Shown here: positions 33,886 through 46,019 of the stretch, piece after piece
Layout: every line of letters starts with the position of its first letter
Position numbering within the stretch: the first letter of the stretch is position 1
From: Phorcus lineatus
Lineage: Eukaryota > Mollusca > Gastropoda > Trochida > Trochidae
Length of the DNA: 64,000 bases
Direction of reading: 5' to 3'
Assembly: GCA_921293015.1 (NCBI GenBank)
Contig: OV121083.1
Location: forward strand, 31,922,908 to 31,986,907
The notes under the pieces: model-generated
Told to the model about the DNA's origin: nothing
The model's input: only the letters and a program-made list of their open reading frames with translations
The model's database searches: none
Made by a program: the position numbers and the translations under genes

Positions 33886-34827
33886 CTATGTATATATTGA
33901 TATGTAATTTGATGGCATTTTTCCAGGTTGCCATAATAAGATGTGATACCTAAATAGGATGTCAGATTAAATCGACCAAAATCTCAAATGTTATGAAACA
34001 TGGATAATGAATAGGCCTAGAGTCTATGAAAAGATCACCTCACTAATAGGACAATTAATTCTAACCCATTAAAAATCTTAAAATATAGACATATATATAT
34101 TAAATATATTCTATTCATGAAATATTAAACATAACCAGCAAGTGGAGCACTCTAACAATTTTTTCAAGTTGGCATTGCTAGATCTACAATAATGATAATT
34201 TGGTCAGACTACTTATTTTATCTGATTTGATAACACTGACTTTGTCAAAAAGTCTACCTTATAAGTTTAATCAATTTCTTCTTATGTGAACTTACAAAAT
34301 TAGCATTGCCAATTTTTCATTATTCTTGACAGGCTGTTATTCACTCTCATCTAACCATTCACTCTTTCATTTACATGATTTTGCAAACCATCTTTTTGAA
34401 TATTTTCAGGTTTACACTCTATCAAATGTTAGATGGAAAGAAAATGTGTAAAGTCATTTGATGCATGAATGAAACACACTCACAATAACAGCCTTTGTTC
34501 CTTTTTCAGACACAAGGAGTCAAAGGGATATGATAAATCTGCTAATTATTAATGAGTAGCAGATGTAAAAACAGTATGACATTGGGCAAATATAGCAGCA
34601 TGGAAAATATACCTAAATTCTTTTAATTTAACAAGAAAAAAGTAAGCATGGCTCACATACCTCCGCAGCCCATCTGATTTCTTCTCCCTCTTCCAAATTC
34701 ACATGTAATCACAGTTTATCATTTAAAGTCCTATGTTTTGTGCCATACAGCTAAGATTATCACAAAATAATAATGCATAAAATAAACAATGCATCAATGA
34801 GCTTCACTACAAGTCAAATTAAACATT
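33886..34827. other. No gene seen
   Basis: AT-rich, no supported feature. Confidence 0.45.
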
Positions 34828-35345
34828 CAAGGGCCATAAATTTGCAAAAAATAATAGTTCGGAAAAGGCTTTCGAACTTGATCAAGAGCATCAACAGGTG
34901 TGTCCAAAACCAAAATTTCATTCACCTAAGTGTGATACTGTCTAAGAAAACTTGTCCCCATTGAAGCAACAGATCTGTTAACCGCTCCAAGTCCAATTTC
35001 AGAAGCAAGGGCCATAACTCTTTAAAAAAAATAATTCGGAAATGGCTTTTAAACTCAATCAAGAGTATTATCAGGTGTATCCTTAATCAAAAATGTCACT
35101 CCTCTAGGAGTAATAATTTCTGAGAAAATCTGTCCCCATTGTACACAATATAACTAAGTAAAAACAAATTATGTTTCCATGGAAACGACAAAAAAAATGA
35201 ATTCAAGAAAATTCAAAAGTGGTCCAAACTGTAGACAAGGTTATGGTTAATAAGTGTGCAAAGTTTGGTTGATCTGGACATAACGGTTTTTGAGTTAATT
35301 GACCGGACAGAAAGATGGACGGAATGATCGGTATATATACTATAT
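34828..35345 (+). repeat. Dispersed bivalve-like repeat, two units (period about 177 bp) plus tail
   Basis: Both units start 'caagggccataa', pass 'ttcggaaa(t/a)ggctttt' and 'caggtgt', and end 'ctgtccccattg'. The tail has 'tgtgcaaagtttggttgatct' and a GGACGGAATGA end. Confidence 0.65.
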
Positions 35346-36199
35346 AATAATTATACTGCAATATCATGCAATCCTATGAATACATACATATTGTGACAAA
35401 CTCTATACTAATAATCATATAGAGGTACTTTTAAAAGTTCATGTTTTTAGGCATGATTAATTTATTGAATGTAAATCATTTCTAATATTTTCTTTTTGCA
35501 GAAGTGTTGTTAACGGAATTGAATGAATTGTTTTTGTTCTTCATCAAATGATATTATTATGAAAAAGCACAAATTACATACTCCCTATGAATTGAGAATT
35601 AAAGCTATATAAAGTTAACTATTAATAGTTTTCACAAGTTTCATGAGTAAAAACAGTTATATCTACTATACCTGTATGGTACAGTCACTGAAGGAATGGT
35701 TTATCAAAATACATTTTCAAAATGATTAAAACTGTCAAAATATTACATAATAGAACCCTATAAAGGGCGATAACTGACAATTAAATCTTTGTCCACCACT
35801 TTCCATGGGATTCAATTCACAAATTTTTAAATAAAGATGGTTTTTTTTACTGAGGCTTGGTTAAATTCAGCAAAAAACGACTGTGTTGGAGGCTAATAAA
35901 ACATTAGAAGAGATCAGTCTGCCTTGAAAAATGTGTAATGAACACCAAGTCCAGTTCGCATAGCTATAAAATAGGCAGTGCACGCATATATATTATGAAC
36001 CACAGTTTTAAAGGTTCTTTCAGGTTCATATCCATTCAGTTAATATTCCAACATCTGGGCCACCGTACTTACCAGCAGTTCTTAGGAATGAAAGAAACAT
36101 GAAACCATCATATGCATTATCCATTGTAGCGACTAAGCACCTGTTTTCGTGTGATAAAATATTTTTAAATAGTAACTTTGTTCAAAATTCTGCAGTTAT
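35346..36199. other. No gene seen
   Basis: AT-rich, no supported feature. Confidence 0.45.
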
Positions 36200-36207
36200 A
36201 TAATCAA

Positions 36208-36597
36208 TAGAGCTGCAACGATACATTCGTATATTCGAACCGTGGCAGGAAGTGAATCGTATTCGTTACAATGAAAACCGATTTTTTAATTTTTTGTTAC
36301 TATTGACTTTAACATAAATTATGTGCACGAAATTTGTCTTTAATCTGAATAGAAATACTTTTTTTTATTTACGTTCTCAAAATATGTTATGTGTTATATT
36401 TCACATCGTCTCAACCTGTCAACATGAAGTAATGCGAAATGTGCCAATGGAAAGGCCGAAACGATTTCGCGGGGATTTTTGGGTGTTTTCAATTTGTTTA
36501 TTTTTGCATTCATATTCGTGAATAATTATTCAGATTCGCTACCCCATATTCGTGATATGTATCGTATTCGCCTAGTAGTGTATTTGTTGCAGCTCTA
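36208..36597. mobile_element. hAT-type MITE, 390 bp
   Basis: TIRs TAGAGCTGCAAC (left) and its complement (right) are flanked by the 8-bp direct repeat ATAATCAA (36,200-36,207 and 36,598-36,605). An 8-bp TSD is the hAT signature. The inside is rich in TATTCG words and has no transposase. Confidence 0.85.
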
Positions 36598-36800
36598 ATA
36601 ATCAATAGACTGTATTTTCAATATTTCAACTGTTTCTGAGACATGATAAAATTCTAATTAGCCGTAGTTGTTGGCAGAATACTCATACTCGACATCACAT
36701 GTGTCGGACACTTCCGCATGTTTGTCCGAGGTAAGCGGTTGCTAGGAGGCTTAATGGATCGGTCTATTGAGACATCCATTTCAGCGATAATAATGCTATT

Positions 36801-36897
36801 GCTTTTTTTTCAGGGCATTATCATTTGCAGAAGCCCAATGTATTTTGATTTAATAAGACATTGGGCTTCTTTAAATAATACAGCCCTGAAAAACAGC
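36801..36897. repeat. Hairpin, about 97 nt, miRNA-precursor size
   Basis: TTTTTCAGGGC pairs with GCCCTGAAAAA and AGAAGCCCAATGT with ACATTGGGCTTCT around a 16-base loop, with a bulge between. This could be a small foldback MITE or a miRNA precursor; copy number would decide. Confidence 0.55.
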
Positions 36898-38888
36898 ATT
36901 ACCCTTATATCAAGCCTCACTGTAGCATACTCTCTCACACATGAAATTTTTTTTTCATATGATTAACATGAGTCTGTATATCTATAGCACTTACACAAAA
37001 AATACATAGAATTGAAGCTGCTATATTTTGCTTATGACACTATAAAACAATAACAATATATGACAGAGTTTAGGAAATTTGAAATGTGAAAGGAACCTAC
37101 CCTAAGCTTTTGAGAAAACTATCTTGATAATCATTAAATTTGTCACATCACAAACTTTTTTTTCAATTTCGAACTTAATATTTTTTTCAAAAATTTTATA
37201 TGGTACAATGAAACATAACATTTGACAACTTCAGATGCATTTGAGAGATCAATTTGCTATAACTAAACATTACAGTTTAGATAGTTTACTGTGACTATAA
37301 TCAGAAACGTGACATTGATCTCTTCAATAAGACTGTGCTACTGTTATTTTGTTCTACAAGTATGTGAAGTTAAATGATTCATACACAGATTTGTGTGTAG
37401 ACAAAAATGAATGTGTGATTGTGGTATATTATAGGAATAACTGCAGTACATGTTTTATCGGCCATTTAGCTGTTGGTTCAGTTGAGAGTAAAGAATGGTA
37501 TGTCCTTATGTCATCTACCTATCATCAACACACATTGTCTGTATAGTGCTGTCCTGTCTCTACTCCAGGAAGCAGCACTGCAGAACTTCTGCAGCTACAC
37601 AGAGCGACACAGTCTGCACATCACAAGCCATGCTCTTTCTCACTACAGCAGTGATATTGTCAGGCTAAAGTATCAAAACACCCATTTACCTTATCTATTG
37701 TGCACCTGATCTTCAGGACTTGTTTATTCCAGTTTCTTCAAAACGACAGAGTGACTGACTTGATGCAGCAGTGAACACCACAGGCTGCATTGCTGACTGT
37801 ACTTGCTCAGTGCATGAACACCGTGGGTAAGCTCCAAGAGAAGAGTAACAAGCACAGAACCAAGCCAGCCGAGGGCTATGCTAGGAGTAGGGGAGCAGGA
37901 GTGTGGCTGGCTGGCTGGCTGGCTGCTGTGAAAGGGGAGGACAGAGTAACTAGCCCTCCAACACAGTGGTAAACTGAGATGCCCTGCACCTACAAATCGC
38001 CAACTAACACTCTGGTCCAGCGGGATGCTCATAATCAGATGTGCATTGATCTGGAGATATTATGCATGATCAGCATAACTTACAGTGGGTGTTCCCTAGC
38101 TTTGACATTTGTGTGTACACAAGACAGTGGAGAGAGAATCTCACGCCCATGTCCGAGTCAAACCAACAATGAATGCAAATTAGAATGAGAGTGAAGAGCA
38201 GAGGCTTTTAGCTAGATCAAATTGCTCATAGTTGCTTCCTGCTGTTGTAACTCTTCCAGCTGACGATCATTACCATAATCGATGGACTCAGACAAGAAGG
38301 CATACTTTCAACAACATGAGCTTGAGCTGTTTTAGTATCTAACATGCTGTTTAACTTAACACGTCTAAGGACAATTTGATTTCATAAACATACTATCATC
38401 CTTACATTTTCAAATCTAGACCTCAGTCTTGTAACAGATAAAGAGATTAAACCTTAAGTTGCTGAATATCAATTTGACAAATTTAGACTATGGCTGAAGT
38501 TTCAATCTCTGCTTGCTGTGGTCAATCCTTACTGGCAGTTTTGGCTCATGGCCAAACAAGTACTGATTTTACATCTTATTTAGCTTTTATGTGACCTTTT
38601 CCATATATAAGCAGAAAAATAATAGCTTATGGTTTGACTGCTTCAACATTCAGCATTGATGATAACTTTCATGGCACAAAGATAATGGTGACAATGATAG
38701 GTCAACACACATATAATACCACAATCAATGATACTTCAAATTAGCAAACTGAACTTCTATTGTGTTTTGCTAAATATATGTGTAATTTTAAATGAAAGTA
38801 GGGTAAACAGGTTTTTCAAGTGTTGTTCATTTTGCAAGCTATTGTTAACCTTTTCAAGATTAGGTCTGCATTTGAGATATTTAAATCC
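36898..38888. other. No gene seen; (TGGC)n at 37,904-37,925
   Basis: No exon supported. 37,470-38,200 is less AT-rich, with a short TGGC tandem run, and may be constrained non-coding DNA. Confidence 0.4.
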
Positions 38889-38897
38889 AAAAATGCA

Positions 38898-40516
38898 CAT
38901 CCTGCTACATCAGTGTATTTGTCTCCGCCCAGCTCCATCATATACCCTGATATCCTTCGGCCTAAAATGCTCATATCGCTAAATATAGCAAGCCAATGAA
39001 ATGACTCGCATTCAGCAATAGCGGTGTAACAGGCCAAACTTTCCCCCTGGCCAGATTTTCCCCGGGGAAGGTTTGGCCTAGGACAATCTTTCCCCGGGGA
39101 AACTTTGGCCTAGGCCAGACTTTCCCCCCCTGGGCTCAATCTTCCCCGGGGAAACTTTGGCCTAGGCCAGACTTTCCCCCCGTGGGCTCAATCTTCCCCG
39201 GGGAAACTCTGGCCTAGGCCAAACCTTCCCCACGCTCGATTTTATCTACACCTTTTTCTATTGTCTTCACTCATAGCAATTTGGACCCAACCTAACTAAT
39301 ACTTACAAATCCTCTTCTTTTATCTATAGTGTATTCACTTATATTGGCAACTTTTTTGCCTTTCATCCATATGTTCAACTGATAACATTCTGGTCTAACT
39401 AGGCTACTTTCACAAAATTGATTGTTTTTATTCTATATTGTGAGAACTATATACAGGTAGATGTTTATCTAAAGGGGGAAATTCTGGTTAAGCTAGGCTA
39501 TTTCTTCCCCACCCTTGGTATTCATCTAGAGTGGGAAAACTCTGGCCCCCTGAACATGAATAACAAGGGTGGGGAAAAATAGCCTAGCTTGGCCAGACTT
39601 TCCCCCCTGAAAATGAATAACAAGGGTGGGGAAGAAATAGCCTAGCTAGCCCAGACTCTCCCTCCTATAAATGAAGACTGAGGGTGGGGAAAAAATAGCC
39701 TAGCTAGGCCAGAATTTCCCCCTGAAAATAAATAACAAGGGTGGGGGAAAAAAGCCTAGCTAAGCCAGACTCTCCCTCCTATAAATAAAGACTGAGGGTG
39801 GGGAAGTAATAGCCTAGCTAGGCCAGCATTTACCCCCTGAATAAAATTACAAGGGTGGGGAAGAAAAAGCCTAGCGAGGCTAGAACTTCCCCCCTGAAAA
39901 TAAATAACAATGGTTGGGAAGAAATAGCCTAGCGAGGCCAGAACTTCCCCCCTGAAAATAAATAACAAGGGTGGGGAAGAAATAGCCTAGCTAGGCCAGA
40001 CTCCCCCAGAATAGAAAGTTAAACTATTTAGACGAGAAAGGCAGAGAAGTTGTCAATATAAGTTAATGTCTGCACATTATAGATACAAGAACAGGATTTG
40101 TAAGTGTAAGGTAAGTGGGGTTCAAATTGCCATGAATTTTGACAATAGAAAATAGGTATAGGTAGAATCAAAGGTGGGGAAACTTTGGCCTAGGCCAGAC
40201 TTTCCCCGGGGAAGACAGAGCCCAGGGGGGGAAAGTTTGGCCTAGTCTAAACATTCCCTGGGGAGAAAATAGCCTAGGCAAAACCTTCCCCGGGTAAAGA
40301 TTGGCCTAGGCTATTTTCTCCCCGGGGAAAATTTAGACTGGGGAAGAAATGGCCTGCTACACCGGCACCACCGGGATGAGAATTCAAACAAATGTCAATG
40401 TAGGCTATAAATAGCCATGGGTAACCAGCCGTAAGCAAAACGAGCGTTTTAGGCCGAAGGATATCAGGGCATATGATGGCGCTAGGTGGAGACAAATATG
40501 CTGATGTAGCAGGATG
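38898..40516. mobile_element. TIR element with 9-bp TSD carrying a minisatellite
   Basis: The ends start CATCCTGCTACATCAG and match as inverted repeats for about 77 bases with a handful of mismatches. The direct repeat AAAAATGCA lies on both sides (38,889-38,897 and 40,517-40,525). Nine-base TSDs are typical of Mutator-like elements. A second paired block (GGTGTA...CAGGCC and complement) lies just inside. No transposase: 1.3 of its 1.6 kb is GC-rich tandem sequence. Confidence 0.8.
39031..40360. repeat. GC-rich minisatellite of palindromic modules
   Basis: Two module types recur: CCCCGGGGAAACTTTGGCC joined to palindromic GGCCTAGGCC and AGACTTTCCCC at both edges, and a 'gggtggggaagaaatagccta' type with unit about 60 bp through the middle (39,470-40,000). 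The edges are in opposite sense, so the array itself is partly an inverted repeat. Confidence 0.8.
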
Positions 40517-40525
40517 AAAAATGCA

Positions 40526-40964
40526 TGATAAGATTGTTTTCTGTTCATCAAGTGGTAACTGACTTACCATTCAACCATTAAAATAAATTTCAAACAGTAA
40601 CAATATCATTTAAAAAATATATCAAGCACACGTTAAAATAATACAGGTACTTTTGTTGATATCATTGGTACAATATTAATGGCGCTTTCAGATAAAGAAG
40701 CGGTGCCTAAATGCTATAGGTGACAGAAGCCTGAGGAAATCACGCTGCACGTGCAGCATGCTGAAATATACATGCACAATAACAGAAAGTATAACCAGTG
40801 TAAATATCACCAGAAGAACCACAACAACAACAAAATCTCAAAATGTAAATTAGGAGATATTTACCACCGTAGACATTTAAGATTTACAAAATTAACAATG
40901 TATAACTCAATCCTATAACTTAAAAAGATCTAAATCATTTGGTCATTAAAATGTCATCTATAAA
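40526..40964. other. No gene seen
   Basis: AT-rich, no supported feature. Confidence 0.45.
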
Positions 40965-41427
40965 CAGGGCTCCAGATAAGATGCGTATCTGCGTAAAATA
41001 CGCACAGGTAATTCAGATATACGCATTAAAAATTAAATCAATGAGTTACAGATATGCAGAACTTTCCCAGAATACGAGTCACAAATTTGTTTACAGGAGT
41101 AATCATGACATGTCAAAATAAAGTTTCATTTCTACATGCTTTATCTTTACATCTCGAATGGTAGTCAACTTGATACCAACCTGCATGAAAACAAAGATTA
41201 CCGATATTATATTTCGTCAAAAAGAAATCACTTGTATATTTACAGATTAAACGTGTGGAAAATATAATCAACGACTTACATCGACAAAGATGCTAACTTG
41301 GAATGATGATCTGATAAACGATAAACCTTGAAATACTCCTAGTTTTTTTCATGTGGTAATTTTACTCCTCAATTTATATTTTGAGAAGTGAAATACCCCT
41401 GTGTCCAAATAATTATCTGGAGCCCTG
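40965..41427. mobile_element. Non-autonomous element, 463 bp, CAGGGCTCC ends
   Basis: CAGGGCTCCAGATAA at the left has its exact complement at the right, with ATAAA outside both ends (40,960-40,964 and 41,428-41,432). CAGGG ends are common in hAT elements, though the visible direct repeat is 5 bp, not 8. Internal 'gcgtaaaatacgca' is palindromic. Confidence 0.7.
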
Positions 41428-41440
41428 ATAAATCAGCTGG

Positions 41441-41615
41441 ATTCGCTGGTCTTGTGGTTAGCTCACCTGACATCTATCCGGGTCCCGTTGCACAAAACAC
41501 AAAGGTGACCTTAAGTTAACATTAGTGCAATGTTAAATGATGGCGCTAAGGTTAACCTTAGTGTTAAGTTGTTTTGTGCAAAGGCCCCCAGAAGTTTACG
41601 GGTTTGATCCCTGGT
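41441..41615 (+). repeat. tRNA-derived SINE head, interrupted
   Basis: Box A-like TGGTCTTGTGGTTAGCTCACC (from about 41,450) and box B GGGTTTGATCCC (41,600-41,611) are separated by 110 extra bases that form their own inverted-repeat element (41,480-41,589). Confidence 0.6.
41480..41589. mobile_element. MITE inside the SINE, about 110 bp
   Basis: Starts GGGTCCCGTTGCACAAAACA and ends TGTTTTGTGCAAAGGCCCC, imperfect complements. The inside has a paired TTAACCTTA/AGGTGACC-type stem. It splits the SINE promoter boxes. Confidence 0.6.
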
Positions 41616-41879
41616 TTCCTCAAAAACATTTGTAAACTCTCCCATTCTAAAATACAAGTTATTTTACCAATCATCTTCACTATGAGAATGAATTACTTAA
41701 AACTTTCAACTTGTTTACAGGTGAGTAAGATAGTTGAACACCGGTGTTCATTAACTTACCACCTGAGCACGAGCAAAACACGGTGTTCAACTTAGTTACT
41801 GACCTTAAGAGAACAATAGAGTTGAATGGTAATTATGGGAGAATTCATATGCGTATTTAGACCCTCTAAAGTCACTTCT

Positions 41880-41990
41880 ATGGATCATGATTGACATGTG
41901 TATCAAGTTTGGTGATGCTAACCATGTACAGCATAGGAAATATGCTCTGGACAAAATGATTTCTCACAGAGAATGCTTAAATCATGTTTC
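41880..41990 (+). repeat. Dispersed repeat, GGACGGACAG type (partial)
   Basis: Carries 'ggatcatgattgacatgtgt' and 'atcaagtttggtgatgctaa'; same family as 449-965. Together with 42,350-42,480 it looks like one repeat cut by the SINE at 42,009. Confidence 0.6.
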
Positions 41991-42008
41991 CAATATAATT
42001 CAAATATA

Positions 42009-42317
42009 GTGAGGTGAGGTGAGGTGGTGTTTAACGCTGCTTATTTCACTTATATCGCGGCTTCCAGTATTATTGCAGGGAGAAAGCGAGCAACACCAAT
42101 GTGGTTATGCATTGCGGTGAAACCTGCGAGCATCGGCTGGAACTAGCGAACAATGGGTGGTACTGCGCTGAATTTCAGTGTAGCATTGCACCCAAACCTG
42201 ACTGCGTGTAGAACAGTTCTTTACTGCAGACAAAGTTGCCGAGCCCGTGGCAGGATTTGAACCACGGACCTTCTTATACAAAGCAGAACTCGCTAACCAC
42301 TGCGCTATCCCGCCCCC
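42009..42317 (-). repeat. tRNA-derived SINE, well preserved, with TSD
   Basis: On the minus strand: GGGGGCGGGATAGCGCAGTGG (box A TAGCGCAGTGG fits consensus), GGTTCAAATCC (box B fits consensus), a body, and a CACCTCACCTCACCTC tail. The TSD TAATT(C/T)AAATATA is at 41,996-42,008 and 42,318-42,330. It shares its body with the copy at 15,801-16,035. Confidence 0.88.
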
Positions 42318-42349
42318 TAATTTAAATATATGTTACACTCTCAAATAGC

Positions 42350-42480
42350 TAATATAACGGTATGTATCACGATTGACATGTCTATCATATTTGGCGAAGC
42401 TATCATGTATAGTATGGAAGTTATGCTAGTGAATGATTTTGACAGACAGACAGAATGAATGTTAAATACCCCAGTTTAAG
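42350..42480 (+). repeat. Dispersed repeat, GGACGGACAG type
   Basis: 'tatcacgattgacatgtcta', 'ggcgaagctatcatgtata' and a GACAGACAGACAG tract; same family as 449-965. Confidence 0.6.
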
Positions 42481-43120
42481 CTTGAAGGTGGTTTGACGAC
42501 TGGCCATGCGATAAGCCAAGCTTATAGGCCTCATAAGTTTCAAAATCGTGTTTTGAGTTTGAATTTCATATATCTTTAGTATCTTCGACTTAAGACTCCT
42601 TCTATCCTTTTTCATATCAAATATCATCTGGAACAATTTGGACGCACCCTTGCAGAGTGCTTCATACTCTAAGGATATCTGTATCACAAGGATATCTGGA
42701 ATGTGCAACAGGAGGGTACCCTCAGCTTATTGAGAATTGGTTTTGATAATTGTCCTTTTTGCGGCATCTTTCTTATTTGCTGCGCATATGCAAATTATAC
42801 AAGGAATTTTAAAAAGTTCTCATTTTAGATTAGATAGTGAAAATAAAAAAATATTCCAAATTATTCAGGTTTGAACCGCAAAAGGTCTTGTAAGGAGTCA
42901 ATAATAATTCCATAATGGGCCAGAAGGTAAGTTTGGAACTAATTACAACATTCCTGTGAATTTCCTGAACATAATACTTATGGACCTTTGACCAACGTGT
43001 ATAAATCTACCTTCGAGGGTCACAGGTTAGCTTGTGCAATGCCTGCTACAAATGAGAGTAGATTACAGATTTTGTTGACTCAATTATCTACCAACACGTA
43101 TATAATATCTCTATCTCATT
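42481..43120. other. No gene; fragment similar to 57.2 kb
   Basis: 'ggtaccctcag...ttttgataattgt' at about 42,714-42,760 resembles 57,210-57,255, beside the L1-3 5' UTR, so this may be an L1 5' UTR relic. No coding exon. Confidence 0.4.
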
Positions 43121-43137
43121 AACAATGCCACCAAAAA

Positions 43138-44290
43138 CATACAGGCGACATTAGAAAGTTTTTGTCAATATGCATTGTTTTCAGGCTTAAATATAAATGT
43201 TAACAAAACGCAGGTGCTATGGATAGGCTCAGAAAAAAACTCGGATACTCACAATATCGCAGAAATGGTAGAACGCAACTATAAAGATAAACTTAAGACT
43301 CTAAAAATATCTATGAACCAGTGGTTGGCCAGAAATCTCACTCCTTTAGGTAAAAATGCTATATTAAAAAGCTTACTTTTACCACAACTTAATCACTTAT
43401 TTGCAGCTTTACCAAACCCGAATGAACAAATGATAAAAGAAATAGAGCAACTCTGCTTTAAGTTTATATGGAGAAACAAACCTGACAAAGTTAGTGGAGA
43501 CACTATTACTAAAGATTATGAACAAGGGGGCATAAGAGCTTCAATCACAAAAAATATCATGGATGAAAAGAATTAACAGCTCTGATTAAAAAATCAGGAA
43601 ATTAGCACAAATAAATATGAAACACGACATTAATAGCTTTATACAGACATGCGAACAACACATACTTAAAACTGTGATAACTCAACAAAAAAACCATTTC
43701 TGGAAAGACACCTTAAAGGCATGGGGAAAATTCATAACGAAAAAAGCAGAAAATGCTAAAAATGCAACAGATGTTTTAGCACAACCTTTATGGTTAAATG
43801 ACAATATTAAAATAGATGGAAAACCAATATATAATAAACATTGTTCATGTAAAGGAATAACTTACATCAACGATATGTTTGATTGCTGTGGGAAATTTCT
43901 AGACGCTAAACAAATAAAAACATTATTTGGATGCAAAACTAACTTTCTAGAATGTCAGGGAATAATTGAAGCGATCAAATACTACTGCAAAACTATAAAT
44001 GTCCATATTGAAAAGAAAATCCAGCTCCCAATTTTTCCCTTTCTGTTACAAAACATTATTGGAGAACCAAAGGGTTGTAGAGACATATACGATTTACTCA
44101 TAAATAGAAAAAAACAAAAACCTTTCAAATACAGAGAAAAATGGCAAAAAGAATTAATTGAACCTCTTGATGATAAAGCATGGGAAACGATAGAAAAATT
44201 TATGTTTAAGTCGTACAACAGTGTAAAACATTCTTGGTTCCAATACAGTATACTGCATAGGTTTCTGCCAACAATGATCTGCTATTTAAA
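43138..44290 (+). pseudogene. LINE-2 ORF2 fragment, C-terminal half, first part
   Basis: Begins at IQATLESFCQYALFSGLNIN, matching the thumb region just after the FADD box of L1-full. It continues through WLARNLTPLGKNAILKS, LCFKFIWRNKPDKV and WFQYSILHRFLPT. The frame is broken near 43,577 with some loss of sequence, and by one base near 44,273. It ends in TTTAAA where the next insert starts; the continuation resumes at 48,587. Confidence 0.88.
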
Positions 44291-45319
44291 GATCGACTGA
44301 AATGACCCATGGCAACTTTCGTGATTCATAAAATACGTATCCTAATTTGCCAGTAACTTGAGTTTAAATTTTCGAAATCGGCCTATAAACAACTTTAATA
44401 CGGCTTTTTCCAATCACCAGCTAATTAGCACCAGTGAACAGAACTGAACTGGCCCGTGGTCACTGAGGCGTGTCCAGCCTCGTGTCCTGCCGCGTGACGT
44501 GCTAGTCGGCGGAAGTATAACCTCCTTAATGAAAAAACAACAGGAAATCTCACATTCTAAACAACTGTTTAAACATATCTAAAGTCATCCAAGCAACTCA
44601 AACCTTCGATGAATTGATGTTAAATATATCTTTAATGATTTGTATTGTTCCAAGAGAAAGACAGTGTTTAAATGTGATGCTATGCGCACTATCCCATAGC
44701 ATGTGTACATCAATTACGACGTCTGCCAAATGTCACAACAATCAGACTGGTTTAAATAATCTTATTTTTTATGACACACAGGTGGCCGTTATATAATCCT
44801 ATCGCATTCAATTTCAATTCTTGATTTAATGGTCTCTAATTATACCTTTTGAATTTTAACGCCTTGGACTCACCAAGCGGAATATATGTCCTGTCATAAT
44901 GGCGTAATCTTGGCATTCGACTGCTACTTAGTTTATTGTCACGGCGTCCAGTCATTTTGAACCAATGAACTTGTACAATATATATTCAACCAATAAATTT
45001 AGAGAAGGAGATTTGGCTCATGCACTTCTACGGACGATGACACACATTTAAAAAAGTACATCGGGAATAACGGGTACCAACATTCTTTAGGATTACATAG
45101 GATGTTTCTAACGCTTGCGCCAGGTATGTTTTTATGTCATTGATTGTTAAATTCAAAGACAGAGATATTGCAACACGGTGTGAGATGTTATACTAGCTAA
45201 CAATATAATATACGTTAGTTAAATACAAACGAATCATCCATTAAATACTAAGTTGTCATAAAGTGAAGTGAAACAAAATTATTTTTTCTACAGTAAACAT
45301 TAAAAAGGTTTTTACATTC
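44291..45319. other. Left 1 kb of the insert, no gene seen
   Basis: No coding frame or repeat partner in this window was found. Confidence 0.4.
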
Positions 45320-45885
45320 TCTCCCGTTTATTACAAAAACCTTCATTTTTTTCGAGACAATTTAGAACTTCATATCGATAATAAATGTTGTAAGACTACG
45401 TGATATCGCATAGTAATGGATCTCTCACCGACCACGTTCTTAACCTTTTTGATATAAACCCACCCAAGAAAACCGCGTCCAAGGATTGTCACAGTCCAAT
45501 CAAAATGGATTTGACGACTAAGAGGGAAAGTTGATATCATGAAGCAGTTACATATCGTATTTTGGAATTCTTTCGGTCATGCTATTGCCTCTATTTTGCT
45601 GTTGAATTAGATTAAAAATACAGAGAAAATCAAAGGGCTGGACTTTCAGCTGACAACTAGCACGTCACACACTGGGCGTGGCTTCGAGTCATGCTTCAGT
45701 GATTTTGTCTAAGCGTTCGCCAGGCTCATTAGGCGGTCATCCAAAACAGGGGTATAAAAGGTCTCCTACTGGTCGAATTAAAGCGTATATTTTCTCATTT
45801 TTTGGCTCTATTGATTCTTAAAGGTGAAGCGACTACAGATAATAATTTGTAATAATCACAATTATGCGTTACGTTTCCTCTTTAA
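45320..45885 (+). repeat. Direct repeat 1 (566 bp), promoter-like
   Basis: From TCTCCCGTTTATTAC to CCTCTTTAA; about 20 differences by eye from the copy at 48,020. It contains CCAAT (near 45,495) and GGTATAAAAGG (near 45,754) with about 130 bp to its end, the layout of a pol II promoter. It does not start TG or end CA, and the region between copies holds a LINE relic, so a retroviral-type LTR is not supported. Confidence 0.75.
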
Positions 45886-45889
45886 TGCA

Positions 45890-45959
45890 CGAATTGCGAC
45901 GTTTCGGTGTCACTTGCTTGAGAACGGTGTTGATATGTACACCGAAACGTCTCAATTCT
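45890..45959. repeat. Inverted repeat GACGTTTCGGTGT
   Basis: GACGTTTCGGTGT (45,898-45,910) and ACACCGAAACGTC (45,939-45,951) are exact complements, extended by GAATTG/CAATTC outside. It lies just after direct repeat 1. CCGAAACG stems are seen in Penelope-like elements and hammerhead-type RNAs, but a ribozyme core could not be confirmed. Confidence 0.6.
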
Positions 45960-46019
45960 TCTTCATCAATTCAGCTTCTAAAACGCCCTTTAAAGAAATT
46001 GTATGATTATAGTTTGATA

